Source: Mucidula mucida (Eukaryota > Basidiomycota > Agaricomycetes > Agaricales > Physalacriaceae). From it: a DNA stretch of 64,000 nucleotides. A program made the translations under genes and the position numbers. The notes under the pieces are model-generated. The model saw nothing but the letters and a program-made list of their open reading frames with translations. It searched no databases and was not told where the DNA came from. The stretch lies in NCBI GenBank assembly GCA_015501055.1, contig JADNYV010000051.1:150984-214983 (forward strand), read 5' to 3'. Shown here in pieces: positions 22,301-34,738 of this stretch (the first letter of the stretch is position 1; every line of letters begins with the position of its first letter).

Positions 22301-22398
22301 ACAATTTGGGGTCTCCCAATCCATTCGGGTTCGGGGCTACGCCGCCGCCGATGCTCGACGCGACGTGGCAGAGCTTTGTGGAGCAGCTTGGTTTCTAA
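19380..22398 (+). CDS. Zn2Cys6 fungal transcription factor (836 aa, 11 exons)
   Basis: Exons 19380-19441, 19488-19591, 19642-20021, 20069-20527, 20575-20673, 20725-20826, 20879-20987, 21041-21256, 21314-21519, 21575-21706, 21757-22398; total 2511 nt with one open frame. Residues about 20-55 hold the binuclear cluster PTSCAECRRLKLRCDKNVPC-EKC with Cys spacing 2-6-5-2-8 and an upstream basic KPRRKPGR. A heptad-like linker follows (TEQLHDRIEHLCSRIRELE), as in dimerising Gal4-type proteins. The middle carries the fungal_trans region: GRYLYAPLPRKELFDEV, LLFAVFALACLLDQ, GLHLNSARWKL, RSRLFWQLYTYD, YGRPPIM, and a C-terminal part with LLHLHRAYFAQAL. The last 200 residues are Ser/Pro/Gly-rich, activation-domain-like. 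Target genes unknown. Every splice site is GT-AG and no frame break is present, unlike many neighbours. Confidence 0.92.
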
Positions 22399-22709
22399 GG
22401 GCATTTGCATTTGGATAGACGATATCGACAAGACTGGACACGCTTTGGTTACGTTCCTAGTGGTGTATGGTCTGTACTTGTAGATCTGTACGAGAATAAT
22501 GGGAATTAGGAATTGTTGTAAAAATACCCGTACACGATCCAGGCAGTAATTGCCTCGTCTTGAGGTACGTGATACGATTCTGTGTTATGAAATGGTGCCA
22601 TCGCGAAGACGAGTCTCAGAAAGTCGTATACCATTTACAATACCTGCGAAATCTGCAGTGTCTTCAGTACAACCTCCTCATCTAGGTTATTAACTGAAAA
22701 GTTAGTAAA
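22399..22709. repeat. 3' flank of the Zn2Cys6 gene and dispersed repeat R1a
   Basis: 22565-22665 (GGTGCCATCGCGAAGACGAG, then CAGAAAGTCGTATACCAT) is repeated near 37815-37890, and more weakly at 37960-38060. No gene. Confidence 0.6.
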
Positions 22710-22932
22710 TTAAACAGTGATGTCCATAGCCGCCCCATGCTTGTCTTGCCCGCACTCGTTGCCGACACCCTCCCAGTCGAACTCGTCGTCGTCATCGTCG
22801 TTGTCGTTGTCGCCGTCGGCCTCTGAACATGGCGGGACACAATAAACCCTTCTGCCATTGCTAGAATATGTGGCCCAACCACAACCACCGCGTCGTAAGT
22901 CCGGCTTTGGCACACAAGGGCGGAATGTCATT
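22710..22932 (-). CDS. Possible small Cys-containing acidic protein, terminal exon
   Basis: The reading frame FRPCVPKPDLRRGGCGWATY ... YCVPPCSEADGDN, then an Asp-rich run and EFDWEGVGNECGQ, ends at a stop at 22710-22712. Four to six Cys and the acidic block look more protein-like than neighbouring frames, and an acceptor-like ATACAG lies just before it on the minus strand. Upstream exons and a start are not identified. The Asp run comes from a GTC/GTT/ATC microsatellite, so it may be spurious. Confidence 0.25.
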
Positions 22933-23105
22933 ATCCTGTATGTGGTCTGAGTGGTACAGCACCTGTAATGTAGAATAGATAGGGATATGTACTGTAATGC
23001 AACACGCACGAATGATGTTCCCACAGCATTGAACACACAAAAGCGGGAACTATGAGAATCATTGTCCTAGCATATGCGAAAATCTGCAAGCGCGAGAGTG
23101 GTCGT

Positions 23106-23265
23106 CCAAGAGTCTTGTGAGAATTAAATTCTCGCTACAGACGGCATGGACAACAGTGCCAGAATGCTTGTTTGCCTGCAACGCTTTGTCATCGAAACGT
23201 GAGAAGCACGAGAGACGCACGCGAGCAGGGATGTGTTGCGGAATAACGGATCGGCTACCTCTTGG
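23106..23265. repeat. Dispersed repeat R1b
   Basis: GACGGCATGGACAACAGTGC through GGAATAACGGATCGGCTACC is nearly identical to 38308-38434. In the second locus the same block is also present inverted (38110-38190). Coding potential is not conserved. Confidence 0.8.
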
Positions 23266-23571
23266 CTCGGGATGGCCACAACGAGCTCGGAGTAGCATTA
23301 TAAGCGTCGGTATCTACTACTGCCTATACACATGCTAGCCTCCAAGTACAATCTTAGTAATACTACGTGGTATAGATGTGAACTCACCTTACGTGGATAG
23401 TAGTATCCCCATTGCTGTACCTAAATTCTTCTACTGCAGCACCGTAAGCCCATCTGGTTGCTCAAATTTTGACTGGAATCTTGACTTTGTAGTAGTTCCT
23501 ATAACTAGAATTAACGCAGAAATCAGAAGTGGTGCTTGATCAGCGACAAAGTAGGCCAAGGGGCACATACC

Positions 23572-23751
23572 TGATTAAGAAATGCATCGAAAACGAGATC
23601 GGTCGAGAGTGATGCATCTAAAAGTATCAGCTCTTCTACAGCACCAATAAATTCAGTTGTCTCACTAACATTAATATCTCTCTTACTGTTGTTAACACTG
23701 TTGTATTTTCAGAGGAAAACAGTCTTACTACACTGAATGTCGGTGCCATTG
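23572..23751. repeat. Left part of the repeat interrupted by the chromovirus
   Basis: AAGAAATGCATCGAAAAC and onward, through ACACTGTTGTATTTTCAGAG, matches 51733-51870. The match stops at the LTR and resumes on the other side at 36871, so this is the 5' half of a pre-existing repeat or gene 3' region. Confidence 0.75.
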
Positions 23752-24453
23752 TGTTAGCGACTGACTAAGCCACGAGACTCAACCAGGTACCACAGCAAGA
23801 ACTAAGGAAGAAAATTTGTGTTCGTAAGACTAGGCTAGGCCAGGTGTATAAACGAGATTGGAACTAAAGTACAATGATACTACACTACTGCTTATATACT
23901 AGTAAGCCTGTGTTTGGGACTCCTTGTCCATACGTGTTTCCGCTAGGGATAACTCCACGCCCTTGACCCAGTGTTGTATGCTACTAGTCCGTGAAACCAT
24001 TAAATACGAGTGGTAACTGCATGTAAGTAATAATACTGAAACAATCATGTGTGCTACGAGTGTCGGCGGTGTGTATACAATAGGGAGTCCATGAGGTATC
24101 GGCATGTATGATGTCATCCATGTGTTGGGCGTGTGTCCGACATGAGTACGGCTTCGGTAATGAACAGGAGTATGATCGGTGACGAAACAGATGATGAAAC
24201 AGTCCGTTGGTTGATAAGACAAGGCCCCCGATAAGATATGATAAGATGTGAAAGTGTGAAAATATGGCGATTCATAACATCACCCCCTCCTTAAGGCACA
24301 AGTTCCATTCTGCGCCAGATTTGCTCCATGAGGGCCGCAGAGGGTAGCGTGACGTCAAGAGGTTCGGTGTCAGGCGGTGGCATGGGTCGGAATAGATGTG
24401 ATGGAAATTGCGACATGGGAACTTCAATGCGAGCAAGCGCAGGTGGCTTCGGC

Positions 24454-25640
24454 TTATTGGGTACTGCTGGTGGAAGTCGCGAATAGCTTGTCGGCATTCT
24501 TGAGATTGCATGCCGGTTCCCATGTCTGTTTGTGTGTGCCATAACCCTTCCAGTGAACCTTGTATTGGAAACCCCCGCGGTACTTCCGGGAATTAACCAC
24601 TTTTTCAACTTCCCATTCCGGTTCGGCTCCTTCCAGCACAGGTGGTGGACGCATGTCTTGGGGTTGCGTCGGGAATTGGGGCTTGTCATAAGGTGTCAAC
24701 AGGGCTTCATTGAACACGGGATGGATGCTTTTCCACATGTGAGGAATCTGGAGCTTGTAAGAGCTTGTCCCGACTTTCTTGATCACTTTGAACGGCCCGA
24801 AGCGTTTGTCATCGAGCTTCTTCATTGGTCGGTCTGTGCTGAGATTCGTCCCTTCCAGCCATACTTTGTCGCCCTCCTTGTACTCTACTGCGTCTGTCCG
24901 CTTCCTGTCATAAAACCGTTTCATGTCCTCTTTTGCCTTCTTCAATGCCGACCCTACTTCGTCCCATGTTTTCCTCATGCCGTCGGCAAACTCCTGCGCG
25001 TCTCGTTTCTCGATGCCGTTTTCGGAGCGGTGCCTTTGTAGGGGTGTCTGCCCATGTCTGCGAAGAACGGAGTAACCTTGGTTGCTGAGTGTACCCGATC
25101 GTTGTAAACGAATTCGGCAGAGGGTAACCATTCATGCCAGTCGTTCTAATGGTAATTGACGAATAACCGTAAGAAATGTTCTATCTCTTGGTTCAACCGT
25201 TCTGTTTGCCCATTTGCCTGTGGATGTACGCCGTTGTGGAATTCCTTCAATGCCCAACAGCCGGTACAACTCCTTCATAAACGCGAGTGGTATTGCGGAC
25301 CTCAATCATGTATCATCTGTTGCGGCAATCCATGTATGGGGAAGATTTGATCGCGGTAAATACGAGCCATGCCTTCTGACGTCAGGGTGGTGTGTGTTGG
25401 TATAATGCGTAACCGCTTTGTGAAATGGTCCACAAACGTGCTGATCACATTGTATCCTCCCGACTCCGGCAACTTGCCGATCATGTCCGTCCCAACTTTC
25501 TCCCATGGTTCGCTTGGTACGTCTATAGGATGAAGGGGTGCAGCCGGTTTGTGTGATGTGACTTTGTAACCTGGCATTTTTGACACCCTTCCACGTATTC
25601 GCGGACGTCTCGGCTGATTCCTGGCCACCAATAGGTGCAT
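24454..25640 (-). pseudogene. Chromovirus 1 integrase core and chromodomain region, frameshifted
   Basis: Integrase core pieces (WEKVGTDMIGKLPESGGYN, VISTFVDHFTKRLRI, EGMARIYRDQIFPIHGLP) are in one frame at 25302-25640. The frame breaks near 25300 and again near 25060. The C-terminal part then shows RFYDRKRTDAVEYKEGDKVW, FGPFKVIKKVGTSSYKLQIP and a chromodomain (EWEVEKVVNSRKYRGGFQY, then YKVHWKGYGTHKQTWEP). The chromodomain is the chromovirus hallmark and targets integration to methylated-histone chromatin in studied members. The polyprotein cannot be made intact. Confidence 0.85.
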
Positions 25641-27241
25641 GTGATCAACTTGAGAGTCTTGTACCGTCCCGGATGCCCTGCAAGCTGTGCATCATAATGC
25701 ATTCCAATAACTTTTCCCCGCAATTCCTTGTCCTTCGGTATGTAAATACGATCTTTCCATATAATAAGTCCATTTTCCTTCTCTTCCCATCCTTTTTCTT
25801 TGTTTTCTAATGCTTTTTGTACGTATCTGTCCTTGTTTCCTTTTCTTTGTTTGATTTTGTTAAGTAATTTGTCCTTCGGTGTAGCTACTGTATGTAAAGA
25901 AAGTGATATAAAAAACTCCGGTTTTAGTAAAACAATATTTTCGTTATCTTTTTCCCCCTTCTCAAGGCCTGTCATCCTTGACAAGGCATCAGCTTTTCTC
26001 ATTGTCTTGCCCGGCTTGTGAATCATCTGTATGTCATACTCCGCCAACTCCGTAACCCATCTTGCCTGCCTCCGATTCTGCTTCTGTGGCTTTCGGAAGT
26101 ACTGGAGGTTTTGATGATCGGTAAACACCTCCACTGTTTCCTTTGCTCCAAGGAGACATTGTCTCCAGTCGTCAATCGAGTCCATAATAGCCATCATCTC
26201 TTTGTCGTAGATCTCATAATTGCGCTCTACTTCGTTCAGCGCGCGAGACCGAAAGGCTACTGGTCTCCATTTTCCGTCAACCAACTGGGAAAGAACTGCC
26301 CCGTTTGCATAGTTTGAGGAGTCTGCCTCAACTCGAAACTTGCCGTTGTCGCGTGGTACGATCAGGACGGGTTCCTCCGTCATCCTTTGTTTCAGCTCCT
26401 CAAACGCCTTGTGCTGCTCCAAGCCCCAAACCCATTCGCCCTTCCCGGTTAGCGATGTCAATGGCTTTGCTACCCCCGCAAATCCCCAGATGAAACGTCG
26501 GTAGAAGTTGCAGAAGCCCAGGAATGACTGTACTTCCTTCTTCTTCGTCGGCTCCTTCCATTCCTTCACTACGGCTACTTTTGCCGGATCCATCTTCACT
26601 TCTCCTCCTCCAACAATAACTCCCAAGTAATCTACAGTATGTGCCTCAAAACTACATTTCTCGGGTTTTAAATACAACTTATTTACTCGCAATATCTCTA
26701 GTACTTGTCGTACAATATGCCTATGTTCTTCCAATGTGTTCATAAAAATAAGTATGTCGTCTAAGTAAACTATAACATGTCCTTCATTGATCAACTCCTT
26801 CAGAATGTGATTCATGAACGATTGAAACGTCGCCGGCGAGTTTGTAAGTCCGAAGAACATGACTGAGGGCTCAAACAGGCCTCGGTTTGTTCTAAACGCC
26901 ACTTTCCACTCATCACCTTCTTTGATCCGGATGTTATTGTAACCCCATCGGACATCCATCTTTGTAAAAACCTTTGCTCCCTTCAACTTGTTAATAAGCT
27001 CCTGAATCAACGGCAAGGGATATTGGTTCTTGATTGTCATGTCGTTCAACTTCCGATAATCCTGTACTGGCCGAAGGCTTCCATCCTTCTTTTTGACAAA
27101 GAAGAAGGGTGATGCCATAGGTGAAATTAATGGCCGTATACGTCCCGTCCGTATGTTTTCTTCCAGGAACTCATCTAACGCCTTTTGCTCAGATGGGCTA
27201 AGGGGATAAACCTTGCAGTCAACCGGTTTGGAACCAGGCAT
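25523..27241 (-). pseudogene. Chromovirus 1 reverse transcriptase, RNase H and integrase zinc finger (572-codon open frame)
   Basis: Reverse transcriptase motifs in order: SPFFFVKKKDGSLRPVQDYR, FTKMDVRWGYNNIRI, TFQSFMNHILKEL, VIVYLDDILIF with the catalytic YLDD, and YLGVIV. An RNase H region follows (VEADSSNYANGAVLSQ, VERNYEIYDKEMMAIM, VEVFTDHQNLQYF). After the linker KADALSRMTG comes the HHCC integrase finger with HYDAQLAGHPGRYKTLK and CQKCQVTKSH. One insertion-type oddity: the finger runs out of frame at HTNRLHPFIL near 25530. This is the best preserved part of the element. Confidence 0.92.
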
Positions 27242-27391
27242 GAGTTCTATCGCATGATCCCAGGGTCTTCGCTCCGGTAACTTGTCAAAGTCCGCCTTGC
27301 TGAATACATTGGAAAATTCCTCAATGTAAGGTGCAGCAGCGGATGAAGGGTGTTGTGATCTCAGCTTTTCTCCGCTTTTGCAATAATTGTC

Positions 27392-27954
27392 TCAGTCCAT
27401 CCAGAACAAACGCTCTCCCTCTGCCAACTTCTCTTCTATGTCTTCTCCTTCATCTTCCGGCAAGTTATACTCGGGTAGGTAGCCGCAACGGTCTGGGCAT
27501 TGATTAAAAGTCAACGTGGATTCCGTCCAGTTGATTGTGGGGTTGTGATATCGTAACCAATCTAGCCCCAAAAAGATGCTTGTTTTGCCAAGATTGGTGA
27601 CGGCCAACTTGATCTTTTCGGCGTGGTCACCAATCTTCATTTGTACCTCCACAAAACCTTTGATTGCCCTCCCTCGTTTAGGGTTCCATCCGCATTGTAG
27701 ACAGGGAGCTTGACCGGTAACTCCTTGATTGGGAGTCCGTTCTTCTCGACGAATTCTTTATTGACACAAGAACCCGTTGCTCCACTGTCAAGAAGGGCAC
27801 TCGTTTCCCATTCAGAGCCTGTGTGCACGCTCTCTATGGTTACTCGGAGTTTCATGTCTTGCCCCTTTGTTCCCCGGATGTACTTCCTCGACTTTTTTAA
27901 CTCCGTCACAACTTCCACCGCAGCTTCCCTCGTCAACGCTCTGATCATCATCAC
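27392..27954 (-). pseudogene. Chromovirus 1 aspartic protease region, one frameshift
   Basis: ETSALLDSGATGSCVNKEF has the retropepsin-type DSGA active site; KTSIFLGLDWLRYHNP matches the downstream ILG(L) flap-end region of Ty3-type proteases. The two halves are in different frames, broken near 27655. Confidence 0.85.
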
Positions 27955-28207
27955 CTTCTCTTCCGTTGCTCTTCTCTCTCCGCTCCGGCATCCATGCTCT
28001 CAAAATTCCTACTGCTCTCGGCACTTTGTCCTCTCTTAGCCGTTGTGCAATCCACTCGGGCGTGTTTGGCTCAAATCTTTCTTTCGCAGGTTTTGTTGGT
28101 GAAGTCGTCAATGATATTTTAGATGTTTCAATACCTGTACTGTAGATAAATTCTGCATCTGACAACTCTTCCCTTGATGACTGCTCCGGCAGGACTGCGT
28201 CTACTGC

Positions 28208-29080
28208 GGGAGCTTTGCAAAACCCAACTCTTCCGCGAGCTTCTTCTTCTCCTCGTCATTCATTTCGGTCCATAGACCCCGAATCGTCTGGGGTCAACCC
28301 TTCTTCGGACAGAACCTGCTGACATGTCCGTGTTTGCCACAGCTGAAGCAAAGTCCTCTTCAACATGCGTTGTTGATGTTCATCGGCCTGCCGGTTCCTC
28401 CATAGGTAACACCGGTGGCATCTTGTCGTGTGATCGGCGTCGGGGGTGGGTTCGTAGGATTGGCTCTTGATGTAGCCGCCTGCGGAGCTAGGGGCCGGGA
28501 CTGCATGCCGGACCTCTTGCTCGCCGTCCGCCTTCTCCACAGCTGATCAATCTGAATGATCTGTGCCTTCCAATCCTTGTACTTCTCTGGCAACCCGTCT
28601 TGGCTGCCATAGATCTGATCAATGATCTTCTCGTTGACGTTGGTCTCGAGAAGTCGCACGACAAATGCATCATCCTTTGAATATCCTGCCTGAGTGAGCA
28701 GAACCTCGAACTTCTGGAAGAAATCTTGAGCGGTGTCTTGCCCCTGGCGCAACCGCTCAATCTGGTCTTGCGCGTCTTGCGCGAGGTTGGAATCCACAAA
28801 TCGTTCCTTCAAATCTTCCTTGAACTCCGTCCAAGAGACTGTCCATTCCTCTTCTTCCTCGTCGAAGTTCTGGTCCGAGTAGTTCTGGACCCATGCATCT
28901 ACATGATCTCCTCGGATATAGAAAGAACAACATCGATCCTTTCGGAGTCAGATGTGAGGTTGTTCTTCTTGTCACGGATATATGTGAACATTGATCGTCA
29001 CCAGCTTTTGTACTTGGACTTGTCCCCGTCATAGTCATAAGGCTTGTTGACAAGGGATCGGCCTTTGGTTTTGACATTGG
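28208..29080 (-). pseudogene. Chromovirus 1 gag, interrupted
   Basis: 28360-28812 encodes a capsid-type segment (ERLRQGQDTAQDFFQKFEVL, FVVRLLETNVNEKIIDQIYG) of the retrotransposon gag family. In a shifted frame just downstream is the zinc knuckle FSCGKHGHVSRFCPKKG, a CX2CX4HX4C match. The upstream part (about 28815-29080) is also coding-like but in another frame. Several frame breaks make it non-functional. Its 5' side is separated from the leader by the solo LTR insertion at 29112. Confidence 0.8.
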
Positions 29081-29891
29081 CGTGATGAGCGGGTGTGTGA
29101 GGAGTGGTTTCTGTTATGAATCGCCATATTTTCACACTTTCACATCTTATCATATCTTATTGGGGGCCTTGTCTTATCAACCAACGGACCGTTTCATCAT
29201 CTGTTTCGTCACCGATCATACCCCTTTTCATTACCGAAGCCGTACTCATGTCGGACACACGTCCAACACATGGATGACATCATACATGCCAATACCTCAT
29301 GGACTCCCTATTGTATACACACCGCCGACACTCGTAGTACACATGGTCGTTTCAGTATTATTACTTACATGCAGTTACCACTTGTATTTAATGGTTTCAC
29401 GGACTAGTAGCATACAACACTGGGTTAAGGGCGTGGAGCATCCCTAGTGGAAACGTGTATGGACAAGGAGTCTCAAATACAGACTTACTAGTATATAAGC
29501 AGTAGTGTAGTATCATTGTACTTTAGTTCCAATCTCGTTTGTGAGAATCGGACGATAAAACGAGGGCGAATGCACTGATGAATTCATCTCGAGTATATCC
29601 TCTTTATACAACTTGACGAGCACCGTACTACGAAACTGGCAGTAGACACGAAGACCTGTAAACTAAATGACTGAGAATGCTAAGTAAGACTGCTGGGAAC
29701 CATTGGTAAGTAAATTGAACTACGGGATAAGAAACAAACGGAAAACATATGAAGTGGCGGATTCGCGAGTTGAGTCCAGATTTAGAATGTGGATCCCGGA
29801 ATGAATTGGTGGATCCACAAGAGAAGACGCGTCACGTTGACGTGTTTGTGAGGACCGTCGGTCCGTCCGGCTTGAATGCCAACACTCCCCC

Positions 29892-31715
29892 TCAAGCCGG
29901 GGAAAGTCCAAGAGCCGATGCGAAATGTTTCGCTTTTGTTGAGGGTAGCGCCTTCGTGAAGATATCAGCGACCATGTCGTCGGTTGGGCAGTAGGTGATG
30001 TGAATGTCTTGGCGTTTGATGAGATACCAGATGAAATGGAACCGGATATCGATGTGTTTTGTGCGGGCGTGATGCTGGCCCGGCTCGGCGTGTGCGAGTG
30101 CGATGGCGGACTGGTTGTCGTCGTGGATAGTGATGGGATCCGTGAGCTGGACAAGGAAGAGCTCTGAGAGAAAATTCCGGATCCAGACAGCCTCTTTGCC
30201 CGCGTAAGTCAGCGCGACATATTCGGCTTCGGTTGTCGAAAGTGCGACAAGTTCCTGCTGCTTAGCAGACCAGGAAACGGCTCCACCATCAAGAAGAAAG
30301 GCGTACCCAGAAACTGCTTTCCTATTGTCGAGGGACATCCCGTCCGCGTTGACATATCCTTCCAACCCTTCATTCCTTCCTTCTCCTCCAAATGTCAGCT
30401 TCCAGCTTCGCGTTCCCTTGAGATAGCGCAAGACGCGCTTCGCGGCTTCCCAGTGCGGGCGTCCAGGATTTGTGGTGAAACAAGAGAGGATGGCGGCAGA
30501 AAAAGAGATGTCCGGACGCGTCCCTGTGGTGAGCCAAATCAAGGCTCCCACAACCGCGTGGTAAGGAACAGTGGAAAGTTCTGCAATCTCCTGCGGGTCC
30601 GTCGGGCACTGGTCGCGTGAGAGCAACACGTTCGGGTCGAGGGGTACAGCAGACGGCTTGGCGTTCTCCATGCCAAAGCGCTGAAGGATTGAATTGATGT
30701 ATGAAGACTGATTAATGGAGAGCGTGCGCTGCGCTCTGTCGCGTATAATCTCCATTCCAAGAAGCCACAAAATATCTCCAAGACACGTAATCTTGAAGAG
30801 TCGTCCAATCCAAGTTTGAACATCGTCGATCAAGAAAGCTGAACTGCCCGTGATGGTGCAGTCATCAACGTGGATGGCAAGAATGACAATGTCGGCTCCG
30901 GAGATGAGCCGAAATACGGCGTAGTCAGTCGCAAGAGGAGCAAAGCCAAGTGTGGCAAGAGATTTAGTGAGTTTCTCGTACCATTTTCGGCTGCTTTGCT
31001 TCAACCCGTAAATAGTTTTGCGTAAGCGGAGGACGTAGTCGCGACGATTCGCAAACTCATAGTCAGGCGGCTGCTCCATATAGATCTCCTCGTCGTCCTC
31101 GAATTCTCCGTTGAGAAATGCCGCGTGAAAGTCGAAGACCTGAATGTCCCAATCATTCCGGGCTGCAATTGCGAGGATGAGACGAAGGGATGGGAGTTTG
31201 GCAACGGGTGCGAAGGTGAGAAAATAGTCAACACCTTCGACTTGGGTGAATCCTTGTGCAACGAGGCGGGCCTTGTACTTGTCGACGACCCCGCCAGCCT
31301 TCAACTTGATGTGAAGGACAAACTTGGAGCCAATAACGTTGTGATCCGCGGGACGCGGGACCAGTTCCCATGTGCCAGCCTCAATCAGTGTTCTGATCTT
31401 GGCGTCAATTGCTGCCATCCACCTTGGCCAGTCACCACGTCGCTTGGCTTCTGCTAGCGTCGGCTCTATGCCCAACGACTCAGCGACGGCTGCTTGCATA
31501 GCAAACTCGTGATAGCTCTGAGCTGTCTCCACCTCAACATAGCCTGCCTGCTCATTGCTCTGTGCAGTGGATGCGTCGTCACCACTCTGTGTGGGCGACT
31601 CTTGGGATGGTCCGGACGACTTCGACCTAGACGCCATGTCGGCTGCCTTGGAAGTCGCTTTTTGTGCGCGCTTGCCCTCCTGGATGTTCGACTGGTTGAT
31701 TCCTTGCCGCTTCAA
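29892..31715 (-). pseudogene. Copia reverse transcriptase and RNase H (607-codon open frame)
   Basis: Copia-type RT landmarks: WPRWMAAIDAKIRTLIEAGTW, KYKARLVAQGFTQVEGVDY, FDFHAAFLNGEFEDDEEIYM, LRKTIYGLKQSSRKWYEKL, then IVILAIHVDDCTITGSS. The catalytic box reads HVDD, not the more usual YVDD; both aspartates are kept. The RNase H tail has SGYAFLLDGGAVSWSAKQQE, ALSTTEAEYVAL and TKHIDIRFHFI. The frame is open but detached from the upstream integrase by frame breaks near 31720-31850. Confidence 0.92.
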
Positions 31716-31893
31716 GAGCGACTCGACGAATTGTGGGATTTCAGGGGTGGTGAAGAAAATGGATTTGGCGCGCTGGTGGATGGTACGGCCACTGGAGGAG
31801 GCATTGAGGGCAGAGCTGAAGTAGGGGTAGGTGCGTTTTTCGAATTTTGAGCACCTGCCTTTTGCTGAATGTCTCCCTGCTTCTCCCCCTCAT

Positions 31894-34678
31894 TCAGCAC
31901 ACCTTCCAAATGTAATTCTGCTGCGTCGTCAAATTTGACGCTTTGTTCCACCAAAATTGTGTGTGTTTCCGGCCAGTAAATACGATGGCCACTGCTCTCA
32001 TTGTCGAATCCAAGCCAGCGCACGACGCGACCGCGTCCATCAAGTTTTGAGCCGTCCTCATTATGCACCCAAACCTTGCAGCCAAACTGGTGCAGGTCTC
32101 GCAAGTTGGGTTTGGTGCCATGGAGGATTTGTACGGCGTCTTGCCGTCGAGTACGCGAGTTGAGGTACAATTCTTGAGGTAGACAACGTGTTTGAGTGCC
32201 TCACCCCAAAGATTTTTAGGAAGACCAGATGCATGGAGAAGTGCGCGAACACGCTCAAGAGCAGTGCGGTTGAACCGCTCCGCAATGCCGTTGTGCTCCG
32301 GAGTATCGTGAACCGTCAGATTCCTCTTCGTCCCTTGTGCCGCCAAATGCGCGTTGAACTCGCCACTGCGGTACTCGCCACCACGATCACTGTGGAGCTC
32401 GGGACCTTCTTCCCAAATTGCGTGTCCAGCCAAGCCTCAAACTCTTTGTAGCTGTCGAAGGTCTGTCCTTCGTACGCTGGAGATATACTGCAGAGTATCA
32501 CGAGCAGTCGTCGGTGAAGGAGACATAGTACTCCTTGTGCTGTGGCGTTTGGACGGGAGATGGACCCCAAAGGTCCGAATGAATGGTATCACCAACATTT
32601 TTCGCTCGCGCGCGCTCGCTGACCTTCTTGATAGGTTTCCGTGTCTGTTTCCCGTACTCGCATGAGTCGCAGGATTTCCGGAATGGCTTGGTTTCGTCAA
32701 GGATGATGCCTTCAACGTGGCCATCCTTCACCAATTGTTTGGCGGCATTGGGGGAAATGTGTCCGAGCATTTTGTGGAGCTCGTCGAGTGTAACAGTGAT
32801 GGGAGACTCGGTGACTGCATGAGCGCGAGGTACGTCTGTTTCCGTCTTGTAGAGTCCCGCCCTAACCGGGATAACACCCAATAGCTTGTCCTTCTTGTCG
32901 AAGATGCGCGCTTCGCTGCCCCGAAACCACATGGAATATCCCGCCGCGTGATTTTGCTTATCGAGAGCAGAGTGACTCCCAGCTTTGGCGCATAAAGTAT
33001 GTCACGCGCTAGGATGCGCGTCGTTTTGCCCGATTTGCTGCCAGGAAGGTACACATGCATGTCTCCCTTCCCAACAGCCTGGAACTTTCCTTGGTCGGCG
33101 GCGGTAATGGAGCGGGGTTCAATAGGAGTATAGTTGAACAACCTGTGGCGATAACAGGTCATATGGTGCGATGCGCCTGAGTCGAAGAGTTCGACATCAG
33201 GCTCGTGTGGAAGTGTGGAAGCGGCCACGAGGTACACCATTCCGAAGGTGCGTGTGAAGGGTTTGTCGCCTTCATCTCTAACCACTTCTCCTTCCTTCAG
33301 CTCCTCCCAGTCCTCCAGATCGGGGATTTCTTCTTGCGCGTCGATATCACTGAAGACGTCGGACTCCACATCGGGTATGTTCTCTCTTTCGTCTCCAGAA
33401 AATTCCATAGTGTCTGATACGTTTCTCAGCAATGGCAGACTCTCGCTGTCTGACTTGTCGTCATCGGAGTCGTACTCGGAGGTGTCGAGAAGTGCAGGAA
33501 TAGATTCGTCGTCAGAGTCTTCGTCGGTGGAGGGGATAGATGGGGATGTGAGGGCTTATCAGAAGCCTCGGAAGGTACGTCGTCTTGAGCACCATCGAGT
33601 GTAATGTGCTCATCGAAGAAATAAAGGCCTGCAAGACCTTCAAGCTGTTCTGCGGAGTCCTGGACATACTCAGTCCCAGGCTCAACATACCCTCCTAGAT
33701 TCTGCTCGACTTCCTCCGTCCAGTCGTCAAGCTTGGAGTCGTGATCGTCAGCATTGGCATACCAAACGCCATCCTCGTGGTCCGTGACCTTGTTGGCTGA
33801 GTCGTCCGACTTCCCCTTCCATTTTCCTTTCCCTCGGGGACCCTTCCCTTCCTTCCCACCTCCCTTCGCCCAGCACTCCGCCTTGATGTGACCCTTCTTG
33901 TGGCAGTTATAACACTCCACATTTTTACTCCTCCTCCGCTGACCACTCGCGTTACCGCCGTTTGCGTTGAACGCAGCTTCTTTCACCTCCTTCGGACGTG
34001 CCTTGATTGCACGACGATCAGCCTCGTCGCTGATACCGCGGACGTAGGTGTCGACACTGAGAGGTGTCGCAAGGAGGGATGATGCTGCCGTGAGCGCAGC
34101 AAGATACGGGTCGTAGGATGTGGGAAGTGAGCCGAGGAGTATAGCGACGAAGTTGTCGTCGCCTGGGTCTGCACCCATCGCGATAAGATCCTCGCAATGG
34201 CCTGCAGCTTGGCGAGGTGAGTCTTCACATCACCATTTTCTGTGCATCGTTCGTCCTGAAGCTTGCGGCGCAGGTCAACAACCATCGTTTGTGAGCGCTT
34301 TTCGAACTCAGCTTTGACCTTTGCCCACATCAACGCCGCCGTCGCTTCACCCTTCACCTTCAAGAACAACGCATCCGAGATCGTCGACGCGATGCCTTGC
34401 TTGACAATGGCCTGCTCCGACCGCCATGCTCGGTTCTTGACATCCCACTTGTCGAGAGCCTCCTGCTCCGCCGTTGTGACGGCCTTCGGATCTGCGGGGA
34501 CCGGCTTCATACCAGCTGGACTTGTCGTGGTGAGCTCCAGGTGGTGCCCGAGTGTTGCAGCATCGGCTGCAAATACGAAGCGGTCGCGGTAGAGGACGTA
34601 GTTCGTACCATCCGCCTTGCAGTGCGGGATATGAGCGAACAGATCGTTGAGCTGTTTCGTGTTGGTGGTGGTCGACAT
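31894..34678 (-). pseudogene. Copia gag, protease and integrase, several frameshifts
   Basis: Gag starts at 34678 (MSTTTNTKQLNDLFAHIPHC) and shifts frame near 34170. Its C part has the zinc knuckle CYNCHKKGHIKAEC. Protease: VELFDSGASHHMTCYRHRLF with the DSGA active site (32728-33432). Integrase: zinc finger with LDELHKMLGHISPNAAKQL and CDSCEYGKQTRKPI (32498-32932), then core pieces ELHSDRGGEYRSGEF and TPEHNGIAERFNRTALE (31894-32433). At least four frame changes separate these blocks, so no full polyprotein can be made. Confidence 0.88.
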
Positions 34679-34738
34679 AGCGAGAGATTACGAGCGGGAG
34701 GATAGCAAGTTATACGAGGATTGATTCAGGCAAGGTCG

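Noticed and set aside
23899..24222. ORF of about 107 codons (SYQPTDCFIICFVTD...) recurring at 29082, 35228, 36507 and 61845
   Set aside because: It lies inside every copy of the chromovirus LTR, changes length and end between copies, and has no domain; it is LTR sequence that happens to be open.
29112..29539. First read as the 5' LTR of chromovirus 1
   Set aside because: It is inverted relative to the 3' LTR and has its own GTTTC target duplication; the true 5' LTR is 36358-36865 with CATTG.
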